Position numbers and translations under genes: made by a program | Shown here: one piece after another, positions 5,982-13,646 of the stretch | Numbering within the stretch: position 1 is the stretch's first letter | How the letters are laid out: the number at the start of each line of letters is the position of its first letter | Notes under the pieces: generated by a model | Told to the model about the DNA's origin: nothing | What the model saw: the letters and a program-made list of their open reading frames with translations, nothing else | Database searches by the model: none | NCBI GenBank assembly: GCA_041563315.1 | Contig: JBFFNE010000055.1 | Location: forward strand, 1 to 19,544 | Reading direction: 5' to 3' | DNA length: 19,544 nucleotides | Source of the DNA: JBFEYJ01 sp041563315 | GTDB taxonomy: Bacteria; Pseudomonadota; Gammaproteobacteria; Thiohalomonadales; Thiohalomonadaceae

Positions 5982-7220
5982 ATGGATTTGACGATTGATC
6001 TGCGCCAGGCCATCTATGCCCTCACCGATGCCCTGGACCTGGTGGGGGTAGATGAAGTCGGCCATGGCAAGCGGGTCGGCTTTATGGCGCTGGAGTGCGC
6101 CCGGACCCTGTCGCTTGATGACGAAGCCCGGGACAAACTGTTTCACGCGGCTTTGCTGCACGATTGCGGTGTCTCCTCCAGCCGCGTGCACCGGCATCTG
6201 GTGGAGGAGCTGGAGTGGGACAAAGCCGAAGAGCACTCTCTGATCGGTTTTGACTTGCTGCAACATTTCCCGCCACTCGCCTCCCTGGCACCGGCCATTC
6301 GCTACCACCATACCCGCTGGGAAACGCTCAAGGATATGGGCGTGGCTGAACAGGATGCCCTGTTTGCCAGCGTGATCTTCCTGGTCGATCGGGTCGATGC
6401 ACTCGTCACTCCCCATTACAGCAAGGATCTGCTGATGGCGCGTCACGATATCCGGCGGCGGATCGCCGCGTTGCGCCACACCTTGTTCGCCCCACAGGCG
6501 GTCGAGGCGTTTATGAACGCCTCATCCGCCGAGTCCTTCTGGCTTACCCTGGAGACGCCGCACCTGGAGCACTTTCTGTTCGACATGGAACGCGAACATC
6601 AGCCTCAACCCATCAGTTTTACCGAACTCAAACAACTGGCCAGGGTGTTTGCACACATCGTCGATGCCAAGAGCCACTTCACCGTAGAGCACTCAGACGG
6701 GGTGGCCAGCCTTGCACGCTATCTGGGTGAAAAGATGGGACTACCAACGGAGCGTTGTGAAAAGCTCGAGGTTGCTGGATTATTGCATGACCTGGGCAAG
6801 CTGAAAGTGCCCGATGAGATCCTCGAGAAACCGGCGGAACTGGATGAGCAGGAGCGTTCCGTCATGCTGCGGCACAGTTTCGAGTCCTACCAGATCCTGC
6901 GCCGAATCAAGGGGCTGGAGGATATCGCCCTATGGGCGGCCTATCACCACGAGATGCCTGCCGGTAACGGCTATCCGTTTCATGCCAGGGCAGAGGTGCT
7001 GGGTAAGGAGGCACGCATCATTGCCGTTGCCGATGTGTTTCAGGCATTGGCCCAGGATCGCCCGTATCGAAAAGCGATGCCCCGCGATCGTATCGTCGGG
7101 ATCCTGCAGAAACAGGCCGATGAGGGGGGACTTGATCGGGGGATCGTTGCCCTGGTCGCCGCGGATGCCGAGCAGTGTTGGCTACGGGCGAGTCATCCTC
7201 CGCTCAGGGACGGAGCGTGA
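5982..7220 (+). CDS. HD-GYP domain protein with an additional N-terminal HD domain
   Basis: A 412-residue cytosolic protein. The ATG at 5982 has GAGGAAG (5972-5978) just upstream; a TTG at 5970 is less likely. The N-terminal half (about 15-145) is an HD-type fold with H28, H60-D61, H109-H110 and D136. The C-terminal half (about 215-390) is HD-GYP, the family of c-di-GMP phosphodiesterases: H237, LLHDLGK (H269-D270), H298, HHEMPAGNGYP (H322-H323, G330-Y331-P332) and D351. The usual HHExxDGxGYP has A327 in place of its Asp; the metal ligands and the GYP are kept, so activity is plausible. There is no receiver, PAS or membrane segment, so the signal may enter through the first HD domain. It converges with the RNA methyltransferase gene. 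Confidence 0.92.
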   Translation: MDLTIDLRQAIYALTDALDLVGVDEVGHGKRVGFMALECARTLSLDDEARDKLFHAALLHDCGVSSSRVHRHLVEELEWDKAEEHSLIGFDLLQHFPPLASLAPAIRYHHTRWETLKDMGVAEQDALFASVIFLVDRVDALVTPHYSKDLLMARHDIRRRIAALRHTLFAPQAVEAFMNASSAESFWLTLETPHLEHFLFDMEREHQPQPISFTELKQLARVFAHIVDAKSHFTVEHSDGVASLARYLGEKMGLPTERCEKLEVAGLLHDLGKLKVPDEILEKPAELDEQERSVMLRHSFESYQILRRIKGLEDIALWAAYHHEMPAGNGYPFHARAEVLGKEARIIAVADVFQALAQDRPYRKAMPRDRIVGILQKQADEGGLDRGIVALVAADAEQCWLRASHPPLRDGA

Positions 7221-7244
7221 AACAGGCCAGGCCGCACGGAGGAG

Positions 7245-7285
7245 GATGCCCCGGGAGGTCCTCCCCGGGGGGGGGAGGGGGCATC
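7245..7285. terminator. Very GC-rich hairpin between convergent genes
   Basis: GATGCCCC (7245-7252) pairs perfectly with GGGGCATC (7278-7285). The interior holds further complementary G and C blocks (GGGAG with CTCCC; CCCC with GGGG), so several folds compete. It lies 24 nt past the HD-GYP stop and reaches the stop codon of the opposing methyltransferase gene (7284-7286). No T-run is present on either strand; a bidirectional blocking structure is an inference. Confidence 0.35.
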
Positions 7286-7817
7286 ACGGTGACTTAAGCC
7301 CTGCAGCAGGGCTCTTCACCTTGACCAGGTTATTGGTGTCCCGGCTTTGCCGTATTAAGTCATTATGGGCAATAACGAGATTAGTTTTTGCCAGCCTGTC
7401 ATACAGTACGACGTTGACCGTCGCCGCCAGGTTCAAGCAACCCCGCGTGGGTATATAAACCACCGCATCAGCCCTGTCGACGACCTCCTGGCTGATGGTG
7501 CCGTCTTCTGGGCCGAAAATATAGAAGGCCTGCTCTGGGTGCGTGTACTCGGGCAAGGCTGTTGCGCCTTCAACGAGTTCAATGCATACGATTTTGGTCC
7601 CTTTGGCCACGCCTTCCAACAGACACTCCACACCCGTTAAAGGTATCGTTTGTCTGGCATCTTTGGTGTCGGTCTGAAATTTGACTGCACGGGGGTAACG
7701 CTGCCCCGTATAAAAAACGGCATCCACACCAAAGCAGCCGGAAGCACGCATCACGGCGCCGACGTTTGACGGGTTTTTGGGATTGATCAGACCAATGTTT
7801 ACTGTTGGTTCTTTCAT
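7284..7817 (-). CDS. SPOUT-family (TrmH/SpoU-like) RNA methyltransferase
   Basis: A 177-residue protein with the three knot motifs of S-adenosylmethionine-dependent RNA 2'-O-methyltransferases: NPSNVGAVMRAS near residues 15-26, FYIFGPEDG in the middle, and IPTRGCLNLAATVNVVLYDR near 125-145. The motif 1 Arg of the catalytic loop and the motif 3 Asn are present. It consists of the catalytic domain only, without the extra N-terminal RNA-binding domain of RlmB or TsnR. Its size is like TrmL, but motif 1 differs enough that I would not assign the tRNA wobble substrate. The start ATG at 7817 has no strong Shine-Dalgarno. It is a single gene, 235 bp from the divergent GST-like gene. Confidence 0.92.
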   Translation of the reverse strand: MKEPTVNIGLINPKNPSNVGAVMRASGCFGVDAVFYTGQRYPRAVKFQTDTKDARQTIPLTGVECLLEGVAKGTKIVCIELVEGATALPEYTHPEQAFYIFGPEDGTISQEVVDRADAVVYIPTRGCLNLAATVNVVLYDRLAKTNLVIAHNDLIRQSRDTNNLVKVKSPAAGLKSP

Positions 7818-8052
7818 GGCGTCATGGGCTGCTGCTAAGCGCTTGTTTCATCTGATGGCCCATTATAACCCGTGGGCCTTCGCTTGTTGCGTTGTCGCCG
7901 TCAATCCTGTCCCAAAACCAACATTTTCTGAAATACAGACTATAAGTGTATGTGAAATCAACTAGTTACCCAATCGGCACACCGCTTGCATTCGTTTTGC
8001 CTCAATCGATGAAGGCGGGCGACGAAGACAACTCGGCGGAGGAATGGAACAG

Positions 8053-8712
8053 GTGAATATGAGGTTTTACATGACGCCGGGCTCTTGCAGCACCGGTATC
8101 CACATTCTGCTGGAGGAGTGTGGCCTAGTGTTCGAGGCTCACCTGGTCAACCTGCTGGCCGGCGATAATTTCAAGCCGGACTATCTGCGGATCAACCCCA
8201 AGGGCACCATCCCTACCCTGGTGCGTAGTGACGGGAGCGCCTTGACCGATTTTCAGTCCATTGCCTGGTGGCTGGCACGAGCCTACCCGCAGTACAGGTT
8301 GTTGCCGGATAATCTTGATGAGGAGTTGCGCGTTCTTGAGGTGATGAACTATGCGGTGAACACTCTACATGGCCAGGGATTTACCCGAATCTTCACAACG
8401 GAAAACTACAGCGCCAGCCAGGAGCAGCAGCAGGGTATCAAGGCCCAGGGACAAGGGATCATCGATAAGGGATTTGCCTATGCAAACAGATTACTTGAAG
8501 GGAATGACTATATCGCCGGGGCATTCAGTATCGCTGATGCCGCGTTATTCTACGTCGAATTCTGGGCTGACCGGATCGGTATTCCACTGCCTGATAACTG
8601 CCTGGCTCACTACCTGCGTATGCTTGCCCGTCCGGCTGTTCGCCAGGTACTGATGGAAGAGGGATACTCCAGTATTTATGTTGCGTTGGAAAAAGCCAGT
8701 GCAACTGCGTAA
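8053..8712 (+). CDS. Glutathione S-transferase family protein
   Basis: A 219-residue cytosolic GST-fold protein. Residues 4-80 are the thioredoxin-like N-domain (FYMTPGSCSTGIHILLEE, then NPKGTIPTLV with the cis-Pro, then LTDFQSIAWWLA with the glutathione-binding acidic/Ser-type pair). Residues 90-210 form the all-helical C-domain with the N-capping motif in IAGAFSIADAALFYVE. PGSCS near the start suggests a beta- or related-class GST that uses Cys or Ser. The start is uncertain: GGAGG at 8038-8042 is 1 nt from the ATG at 8044, 10 nt from the GTG at 8053 and 16 nt from the ATG at 8059. GTG 8053 has the best spacing; homologous proteins begin near 8059. The gene has its own terminator. Confidence 0.9.
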   Translation: MNMRFYMTPGSCSTGIHILLEECGLVFEAHLVNLLAGDNFKPDYLRINPKGTIPTLVRSDGSALTDFQSIAWWLARAYPQYRLLPDNLDEELRVLEVMNYAVNTLHGQGFTRIFTTENYSASQEQQQGIKAQGQGIIDKGFAYANRLLEGNDYIAGAFSIADAALFYVEFWADRIGIPLPDNCLAHYLRMLARPAVRQVLMEEGYSSIYVALEKASATA

Positions 8713-8796
8713 TCTGTATAATTTCCCCGTGCGCAATGAGGCGACAACGACGTTTCTCTGATACCGTCAGGTCGGGAGATTCTTTCTCCTGAGGTA

Positions 8797-8830
8797 CAGG
8801 CGTTAGCGTTTTTTGATGCCTGAATTTTTT
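8797..8830 (+). terminator. Intrinsic terminator downstream of the GST-like gene
   Basis: CAGGCGT (8797-8803) pairs with ATGCCTG (8816-8822) including one G-T pair, and is followed by AATTTTTT. A second small stem, GGAGA/TCTCC (8775-8779 with 8785-8789), precedes it. It separates the GST-like gene from the opposing DUF2238 gene that ends at 8836. Confidence 0.65.
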
Positions 8831-8835
8831 ACTGA

Positions 8836-9498
8836 CTATTTGTCGTTAAAGAATCGCGGGTTATTGACGATAAATAAATGAATCCAGCGTTCAAGAAAGG
8901 ATTTGTTTCTGGCCGTCTTCAAATAACCGTAACCAAGCACGGAGATGAACAGGGCGCCGAGCGAATTGACGATCATATCCCACATGGTATCGGTCAAACC
9001 GGAAGGATCGCCGAGCATGGGCTTCTGCATGCGGGTGCCGAACAGGCCATCCATGCCAAATTCAAAGATCTCCCACATCGTGCCCACCCCAACCGCGAAC
9101 AGAAATGCAAAAAAGGCGACGAATCCTGGGGTCAGGTGCAAATTGATGTCCTCTGTTTCATTAAGCACATGCACCAGCAGAAAACCCATTATTCCCGTCA
9201 ATAATCCTGAGCTGGTGTGCAGAGCGATGTCCCACCACCAAAAGCGGGTGTAGTAACCATGCACCTCGCCAAGGAACAGCGAAGCAAAGACAAAGGCAAT
9301 GGCAAGAAGCTCGAACTCCGGGGGGAGATGAACACGAAAACGCTGTCTCATTAGCCGTGGAATGAGGGTAATGAGGGTGATGCCAATCGTAATGCTGGCG
9401 GTCTGCCATTGCTGATTCCAGATGGCGACCGCGGCCTCCACAAGCAAAATCATCTCTAACACTATGCTTAAGCGGCGGTGAAATGACTGGACTCTCAT
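8836..9498 (-). CDS. DUF2238 (YjdF-like) integral membrane protein
   Basis: A 220-residue inner-membrane protein with about six hydrophobic segments. It carries the conserved family pattern: FLGEVHGYY, FWWWDIALHTSSG, GTMWEIFEFGMD and GLTDTMWDMIVNSLGA. These invariant Asp, His, Glu and Trp residues in or near the membrane suggest a catalytic or ion-handling role, but the family function is not known to me. The ATG at 9498 is preferred to the GTG at 9513, because GGGAG lies 6 nt before it (within codons 2-4 of the longer reading). It is transcribed in the same direction as the BCCT transporter, with 72 bp between the genes and no clear terminator, so they might share a transcript. Confidence 0.88.
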   Translation of the reverse strand: MRVQSFHRRLSIVLEMILLVEAAVAIWNQQWQTASITIGITLITLIPRLMRQRFRVHLPPEFELLAIAFVFASLFLGEVHGYYTRFWWWDIALHTSSGLLTGIMGFLLVHVLNETEDINLHLTPGFVAFFAFLFAVGVGTMWEIFEFGMDGLFGTRMQKPMLGDPSGLTDTMWDMIVNSLGALFISVLGYGYLKTARNKSFLERWIHLFIVNNPRFFNDK

Positions 9499-9570
9499 TG
9501 TTGCTCCCGGCACATGTGCTGCCTTCGCTTTAACGGTGATCTTGCACTTTCCATCGTCTGATTTGTTGAG

Positions 9571-11184
9571 CTACCGCTCCTGTGGGTACCGGCAGTCTTT
9601 TTGGCCGGCGTCCTCAGGGTCGGCCCAGGGTTCGCGCGGAATCGCGGTGCGCACCCCTTTCCTCGGAGCAAACGGTTCCTCATGCAGGCTCTTCAGCAGT
9701 CCGGTAACCATGGCAATCACCACCAGGGAAAAGGGCAGTGCAGCAAGGATGACCGCGGACTGCAGTACCTCCAGCCCGCCTGCAAGCAGCAGCACCCCGG
9801 TAAGCAGCCCCAGCACTACACCCCAGAACACCCGGTGCTGGGTGGGTGGTTCCGGATCCCCGCTGGAGAGGATGGTCGTGATGACCAGCGTTCCGGCGTT
9901 GGCGGAGGTGATCAGGTAGGTGGTGATCAACACCAGCAGGGTGACCGAGGCGATGGTACCGAAGACCCCCCGATCCATCGCCTGCACGGTGACAAACAGT
10001 GCCGATGCCACATCGGCGTTGACCGCCTGCAGGATCCCCCCGTAACCGAAGAGTTCATGGTGCAGTGCGGTACCCCCCAATACTCCCAACCACACCATAG
10101 TAATCGCGGTAGGTACCAGGAGGACACCCATAACGAATTCACGGAAGGTCCGCCCACGTGAGATACGGGCAATGAACATGCCGACAAACGGGCTCCACGC
10201 GAGCCACCAGCCCCAGTAAAAGACGGTCCAGTCCGACTGCCAGCTGTCACCCCGAGTGACGTTGGTGTGGAACGACATCGCCAGCAGGTTTTGCAGGTAG
10301 TTCCCGGCCGCTTCGATGGTAATTCCGATGAGGTACTGTGTTGGTCCCAAGCTAAGCAGAAATACCACGAAACCGATGCTCAGCCAGAAATTCAGCTCGG
10401 AGAGCCAGCGCACACCACGTTGCACACCCGAGACCACCGAAAGGGTTGCAATGCCCATGATTATCGTAGTAACGATTAACTGTAGCGATGGTGAGGACTC
10501 CATTCCGAATACCATCCTCAGGCCGGTGTTCAACTGCTGCACGCCCAGGCCAAGCGTGGTCGCGATACCGAACACGGTGCCGAAAACGGCCAGGATATCG
10601 ACAGTGTCACCTGCGAACCCTTTTGTTCTGTCGCCAAGAAGGGGGTGGAGGGAGGAGCGAATAGTCAGCGGAAGATGGTGCCGGTAGGAAAAATAGCCCA
10701 GCACCAGGGCAACAAAGGAAAAAATCGCCCAGCCGTTTAGCCCCCAGTGGAAGAATGTTAGTTGCAATGCAACGATGGCGGCCTCAGGGGTCATTCCCTG
10801 CTCCACAAAGGGGTTGCTTTGGAATTGCATGATCGGTTGTGCAACCGCCCAGAACAGAATTCCCACCCCCGTCCCGGCGGCAAACAGCATGGCAACCCAG
10901 GAAAAGTAGGTGAACTCCGGCAGTTCATCATCCCTGCCGAGACGCACATTTTTGAACCGTCCTGTGCCCAGCCAGATCATAAAAAAGAGGAGAAAGGCCA
11001 CCAGGAGCACGTAGTACCATTCCAGGAACGGATTTAACCTCTCTCGTGCCGTGCTCAGATGTTGTGCAAGCTGCGAGGTATAGAAGCCGCCGTAGAACAG
11101 GGTGGAGGTGATCAGAGCGATGGTTGCCAGGGTAATGCGGGAATTCATCCCTTTGAAAAGTCCACTGGATGCCTGACTGTACAT
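9571..11184 (-). CDS. BCCT-family betaine/choline/carnitine-type transporter
   Basis: A 537-residue secondary transporter with twelve predicted membrane helices, for uptake of trimethylammonium or related compatible solutes. Visible signatures: AAGTGVGILFW (102-112) in the flexible glycine helix, the aromatic box YWGWWLAWSPF (323-333) followed by RISRGRTFREF, and ITSANAGT (425-432) where the Thr-Ser pair corresponds to the second sodium site in BetP. The glycine helix has Gly where choline carriers of the BetT type have Asp, favouring a betaine-like substrate and ion coupling; this is inference. The C-terminal tail is short (about 40 residues), without the long basic osmosensor of BetP. AGGAGG lies about 7 nt before the ATG. 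It points to osmotic stress in the habitat. Confidence 0.95.
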   Translation of the reverse strand: MYSQASSGLFKGMNSRITLATIALITSTLFYGGFYTSQLAQHLSTARERLNPFLEWYYVLLVAFLLFFMIWLGTGRFKNVRLGRDDELPEFTYFSWVAMLFAAGTGVGILFWAVAQPIMQFQSNPFVEQGMTPEAAIVALQLTFFHWGLNGWAIFSFVALVLGYFSYRHHLPLTIRSSLHPLLGDRTKGFAGDTVDILAVFGTVFGIATTLGLGVQQLNTGLRMVFGMESSPSLQLIVTTIIMGIATLSVVSGVQRGVRWLSELNFWLSIGFVVFLLSLGPTQYLIGITIEAAGNYLQNLLAMSFHTNVTRGDSWQSDWTVFYWGWWLAWSPFVGMFIARISRGRTFREFVMGVLLVPTAITMVWLGVLGGTALHHELFGYGGILQAVNADVASALFVTVQAMDRGVFGTIASVTLLVLITTYLITSANAGTLVITTILSSGDPEPPTQHRVFWGVVLGLLTGVLLLAGGLEVLQSAVILAALPFSLVVIAMVTGLLKSLHEEPFAPRKGVRTAIPREPWADPEDAGQKDCRYPQER

Positions 11185-11394
11185 GCTGTCTGCCTCCTGC
11201 GGCTTTGTTTGTCGGTCACCTTGAGTGGTGAGATAAATAAATCATTAGTTTTGTTAATCGGGCCTTTATACCCAAGGGTACCTGTACCTAGACGAGGGAA
11301 CAATCATGGCTTGGTTGTAATTTGGATGGGGGAGCAACTGTGGACTCAATGAAAGTTTCAACTACGCTGGGTAAATAAAATTGAGGATGCAGCT

Positions 11395-13620
11395 TTGTCC
11401 GACCGTGGCTTTGTGTTCATTATTGACGATGATGCAGCGAATGCCAATGCGCTGCAAAGGCTGCTGAGGGACGATGGTTACACGGTTAAAAGCATAGCCG
11501 GCAACACCGCCGCGACCGAATCCATTACAGCATGCGATCCCAACCTTGTACTGCTTAATGCCCATCTTTCGGGCACCAACCCGTTCACGCTCCTCGACAC
11601 GCTGAAAGCCAACAGGCAGACCCGGGACCTTCCTGTCATCTTCATGACCACGCCCGATGATGCCGAGACCCGGGTCAAGGGACTCCTGTCGGGCGACGAC
11701 CTAATCCTTATGCCGTTCGATGAGCGTGAGGTCCTGGCCAGGATAGAGCGTCAGGTGACGGTCTCCAAGGTGCGCATGGCGCTGCGCGAATCGGAAGCGA
11801 AGTTCCGTTCGGTCATGGAATCGGCAATCGACGCCATCATCTCCGGCGATGCCGAAGGTAACATCCGGTCCTGGAACAGTGCGGCGACAGCGCTGTTCGG
11901 ATACACCGAGGATGAGGTGCTCGGTCGGCCAATTGAAATCATTATCCCCGAGCGTTTCCGCCAGCGTCATAGGGACGGTATCCACCGGGTCAGCTCGGGT
12001 GGGCCGAGCAACGTCATCGGCAAGACCGTTGAGGTTGCGGCGCTGCGCAAGAACGGTACCGATTTCCCGGTCGAGCTGTCATTGGCTACCTGGTTGCTTG
12101 ATGACGATCGTTACTACACCGGTATTATCCGTGACATCAGTGAGCGCAAACAGGCGGAGCAGAAGTTCCGATCGGTTACCGAGTCGGCGATAGATGCCAT
12201 CATTTCGGCCGACCATACAGGCGAGATTGTCAGCTGGAACAATGCGGCCACCCGAATCCTTGGCTTCACGGAAGAGGAGGTGATGGGACAACGCCTGGAG
12301 ATCATTATTCCCGAGCGTTATCACGAGGCGCATCGTAACGGCATGGCGCGGTTTACCAAAACCGGTGAGGCTCACGCGATTGGCAAAACGGTCGAGCTGG
12401 CGGCTCGGACCAAAAGCGGCGAGGAGGTGCCGATCGAACTCTCCCTTTCGACCTGGACGGTGCGTGACGAGCGCTACTACACCGGCATCATCCGCGACAT
12501 CGGTGAACGCAAGCGGGCGGAAGAAGCGCTCCGGCAGAGCGAGCAGGCATTGCGTGAAAAAACGGAGGAGATGAAGCGAAAGAACGATGAGCTGGAAGAG
12601 ACCCTGGACAAGCTTAATCAGATGCATAGCCAGCTTATCATGCAGGAAAAAATGGCCTCCTTGGGAAAGCTCAGCGCCGGCATGGCGCACGAACTGAATA
12701 ACCCTGCCGCGGCAGCACAACGCAGCGCCGCGCAGCTGCAGGAGACGTTCGCGAAGTGGCAAAGCGTTCAGGTGCGAATGCGCGAGGTCTCCTTTGATGA
12801 GAAACAGATCGGGAAGTTGTCAGAGCTCGATGAGATCGCCAGGCGGCGCTCGCGGGAACCTGCCGCGTTAAATGCCCTCACCCGCAGCGATCGTGAAGCC
12901 GCCCTCGAACAGTGGCTGCAATCGAGAAACATTGATACCAGCGGAGATCTGGTGCCGGAGCTTGTCAGCTTCGGCTATGACCAGGACGACCTTGATGAGC
13001 TGGCGAAATTCTTCACAGAACCACAGTTCCCTGTGGTCATCGAGTGGCTGAGCCTCAAGTTCGTGATCCACAGTCTGGTTCGCGAGATCAGTATCGGCAC
13101 GGGGCGCATTGTCGAGCTGGTCAAGGCGCTCAAGACTTACACCTACATGGACCAGGCACCGGTGCAATCTGTCGATGTGCGAGAGGGGTTGGATAACACG
13201 CTGATCATCCTTCACAACAAATTGAAGCGAGGCGTCACCGTGGTCCGTGAGTACGCCGAGGACCTGCCGGTCATTCAGGCCTACGCAGGCGAGTTGAACC
13301 AGGTCTGGACGAACATCATCGACAACGCGATCGATGCCATGAATGGCGAAGGCACGCTGGTTGTGCGGGCACGCCCGGAGGAGCGCTGGGTTGTGGTCGA
13401 AATCGAGGACGATGGTCCGGGAATACCTGCGGAAAACCTGTCGAAGATATTCGATCCTTTTTTCACCACCAAGGGTCCCGGCAAAGGCACGGGACTGGGA
13501 CTTAATATCAGCCGCAACCTGATTGTTCAGAAACACCTGGGGCAAATGTCGGTAAAGTCAGCGCCGGGCAGCACCCGCTTTACGGTTCGCTTGCCGATGA
13601 ATTTCAATCCCGCCGAATGA
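11395..13620 (+). CDS. Sensor histidine kinase with degenerate receiver and two PAS domains
   Basis: A 741-residue soluble kinase without membrane helices. TTG start at 11395, with GAGGA (11383-11387) 7 nt upstream. Order: receiver-like domain (about 6-122) in which the phosphoacceptor position is N55 and the usual Lys of KPFD is M106, so it cannot be phosphorylated normally; PAS1 (about 136-250); PAS2 (about 257-371), very similar to PAS1; coiled coil (375-415); HisKA with phospho-acceptor H432 in MAHELNNPA; an unusual insert of about 110 residues (450-560) between the H-box helix and VREISIGTGRIVELVKALKTY; then HATPase with N-box (IIDNAIDAM, N644), DDGPGI (672-677) and GTGLGL (698-703). The kinase core looks active. 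It is followed, 26 nt after its stop, by its probable partner, a response regulator fused to a flavoprotein. Confidence 0.95.
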   Translation: MSDRGFVFIIDDDAANANALQRLLRDDGYTVKSIAGNTAATESITACDPNLVLLNAHLSGTNPFTLLDTLKANRQTRDLPVIFMTTPDDAETRVKGLLSGDDLILMPFDEREVLARIERQVTVSKVRMALRESEAKFRSVMESAIDAIISGDAEGNIRSWNSAATALFGYTEDEVLGRPIEIIIPERFRQRHRDGIHRVSSGGPSNVIGKTVEVAALRKNGTDFPVELSLATWLLDDDRYYTGIIRDISERKQAEQKFRSVTESAIDAIISADHTGEIVSWNNAATRILGFTEEEVMGQRLEIIIPERYHEAHRNGMARFTKTGEAHAIGKTVELAARTKSGEEVPIELSLSTWTVRDERYYTGIIRDIGERKRAEEALRQSEQALREKTEEMKRKNDELEETLDKLNQMHSQLIMQEKMASLGKLSAGMAHELNNPAAAAQRSAAQLQETFAKWQSVQVRMREVSFDEKQIGKLSELDEIARRRSREPAALNALTRSDREAALEQWLQSRNIDTSGDLVPELVSFGYDQDDLDELAKFFTEPQFPVVIEWLSLKFVIHSLVREISIGTGRIVELVKALKTYTYMDQAPVQSVDVREGLDNTLIILHNKLKRGVTVVREYAEDLPVIQAYAGELNQVWTNIIDNAIDAMNGEGTLVVRARPEERWVVVEIEDDGPGIPAENLSKIFDPFFTTKGPGKGTGLGLNISRNLIVQKHLGQMSVKSAPGSTRFTVRLPMNFNPAE

Positions 13621-13646
13621 TCAAGGATGCGAAGGAGATTGGGGAA

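Noticed and set aside
13617..13620. ATGA overlap as the start of the response regulator-flavoprotein gene
   Set aside because: No Shine-Dalgarno precedes it. ATG 13647 has AAGGAG at good spacing and begins MAKPIIMTIDDE, the normal start of a receiver domain.
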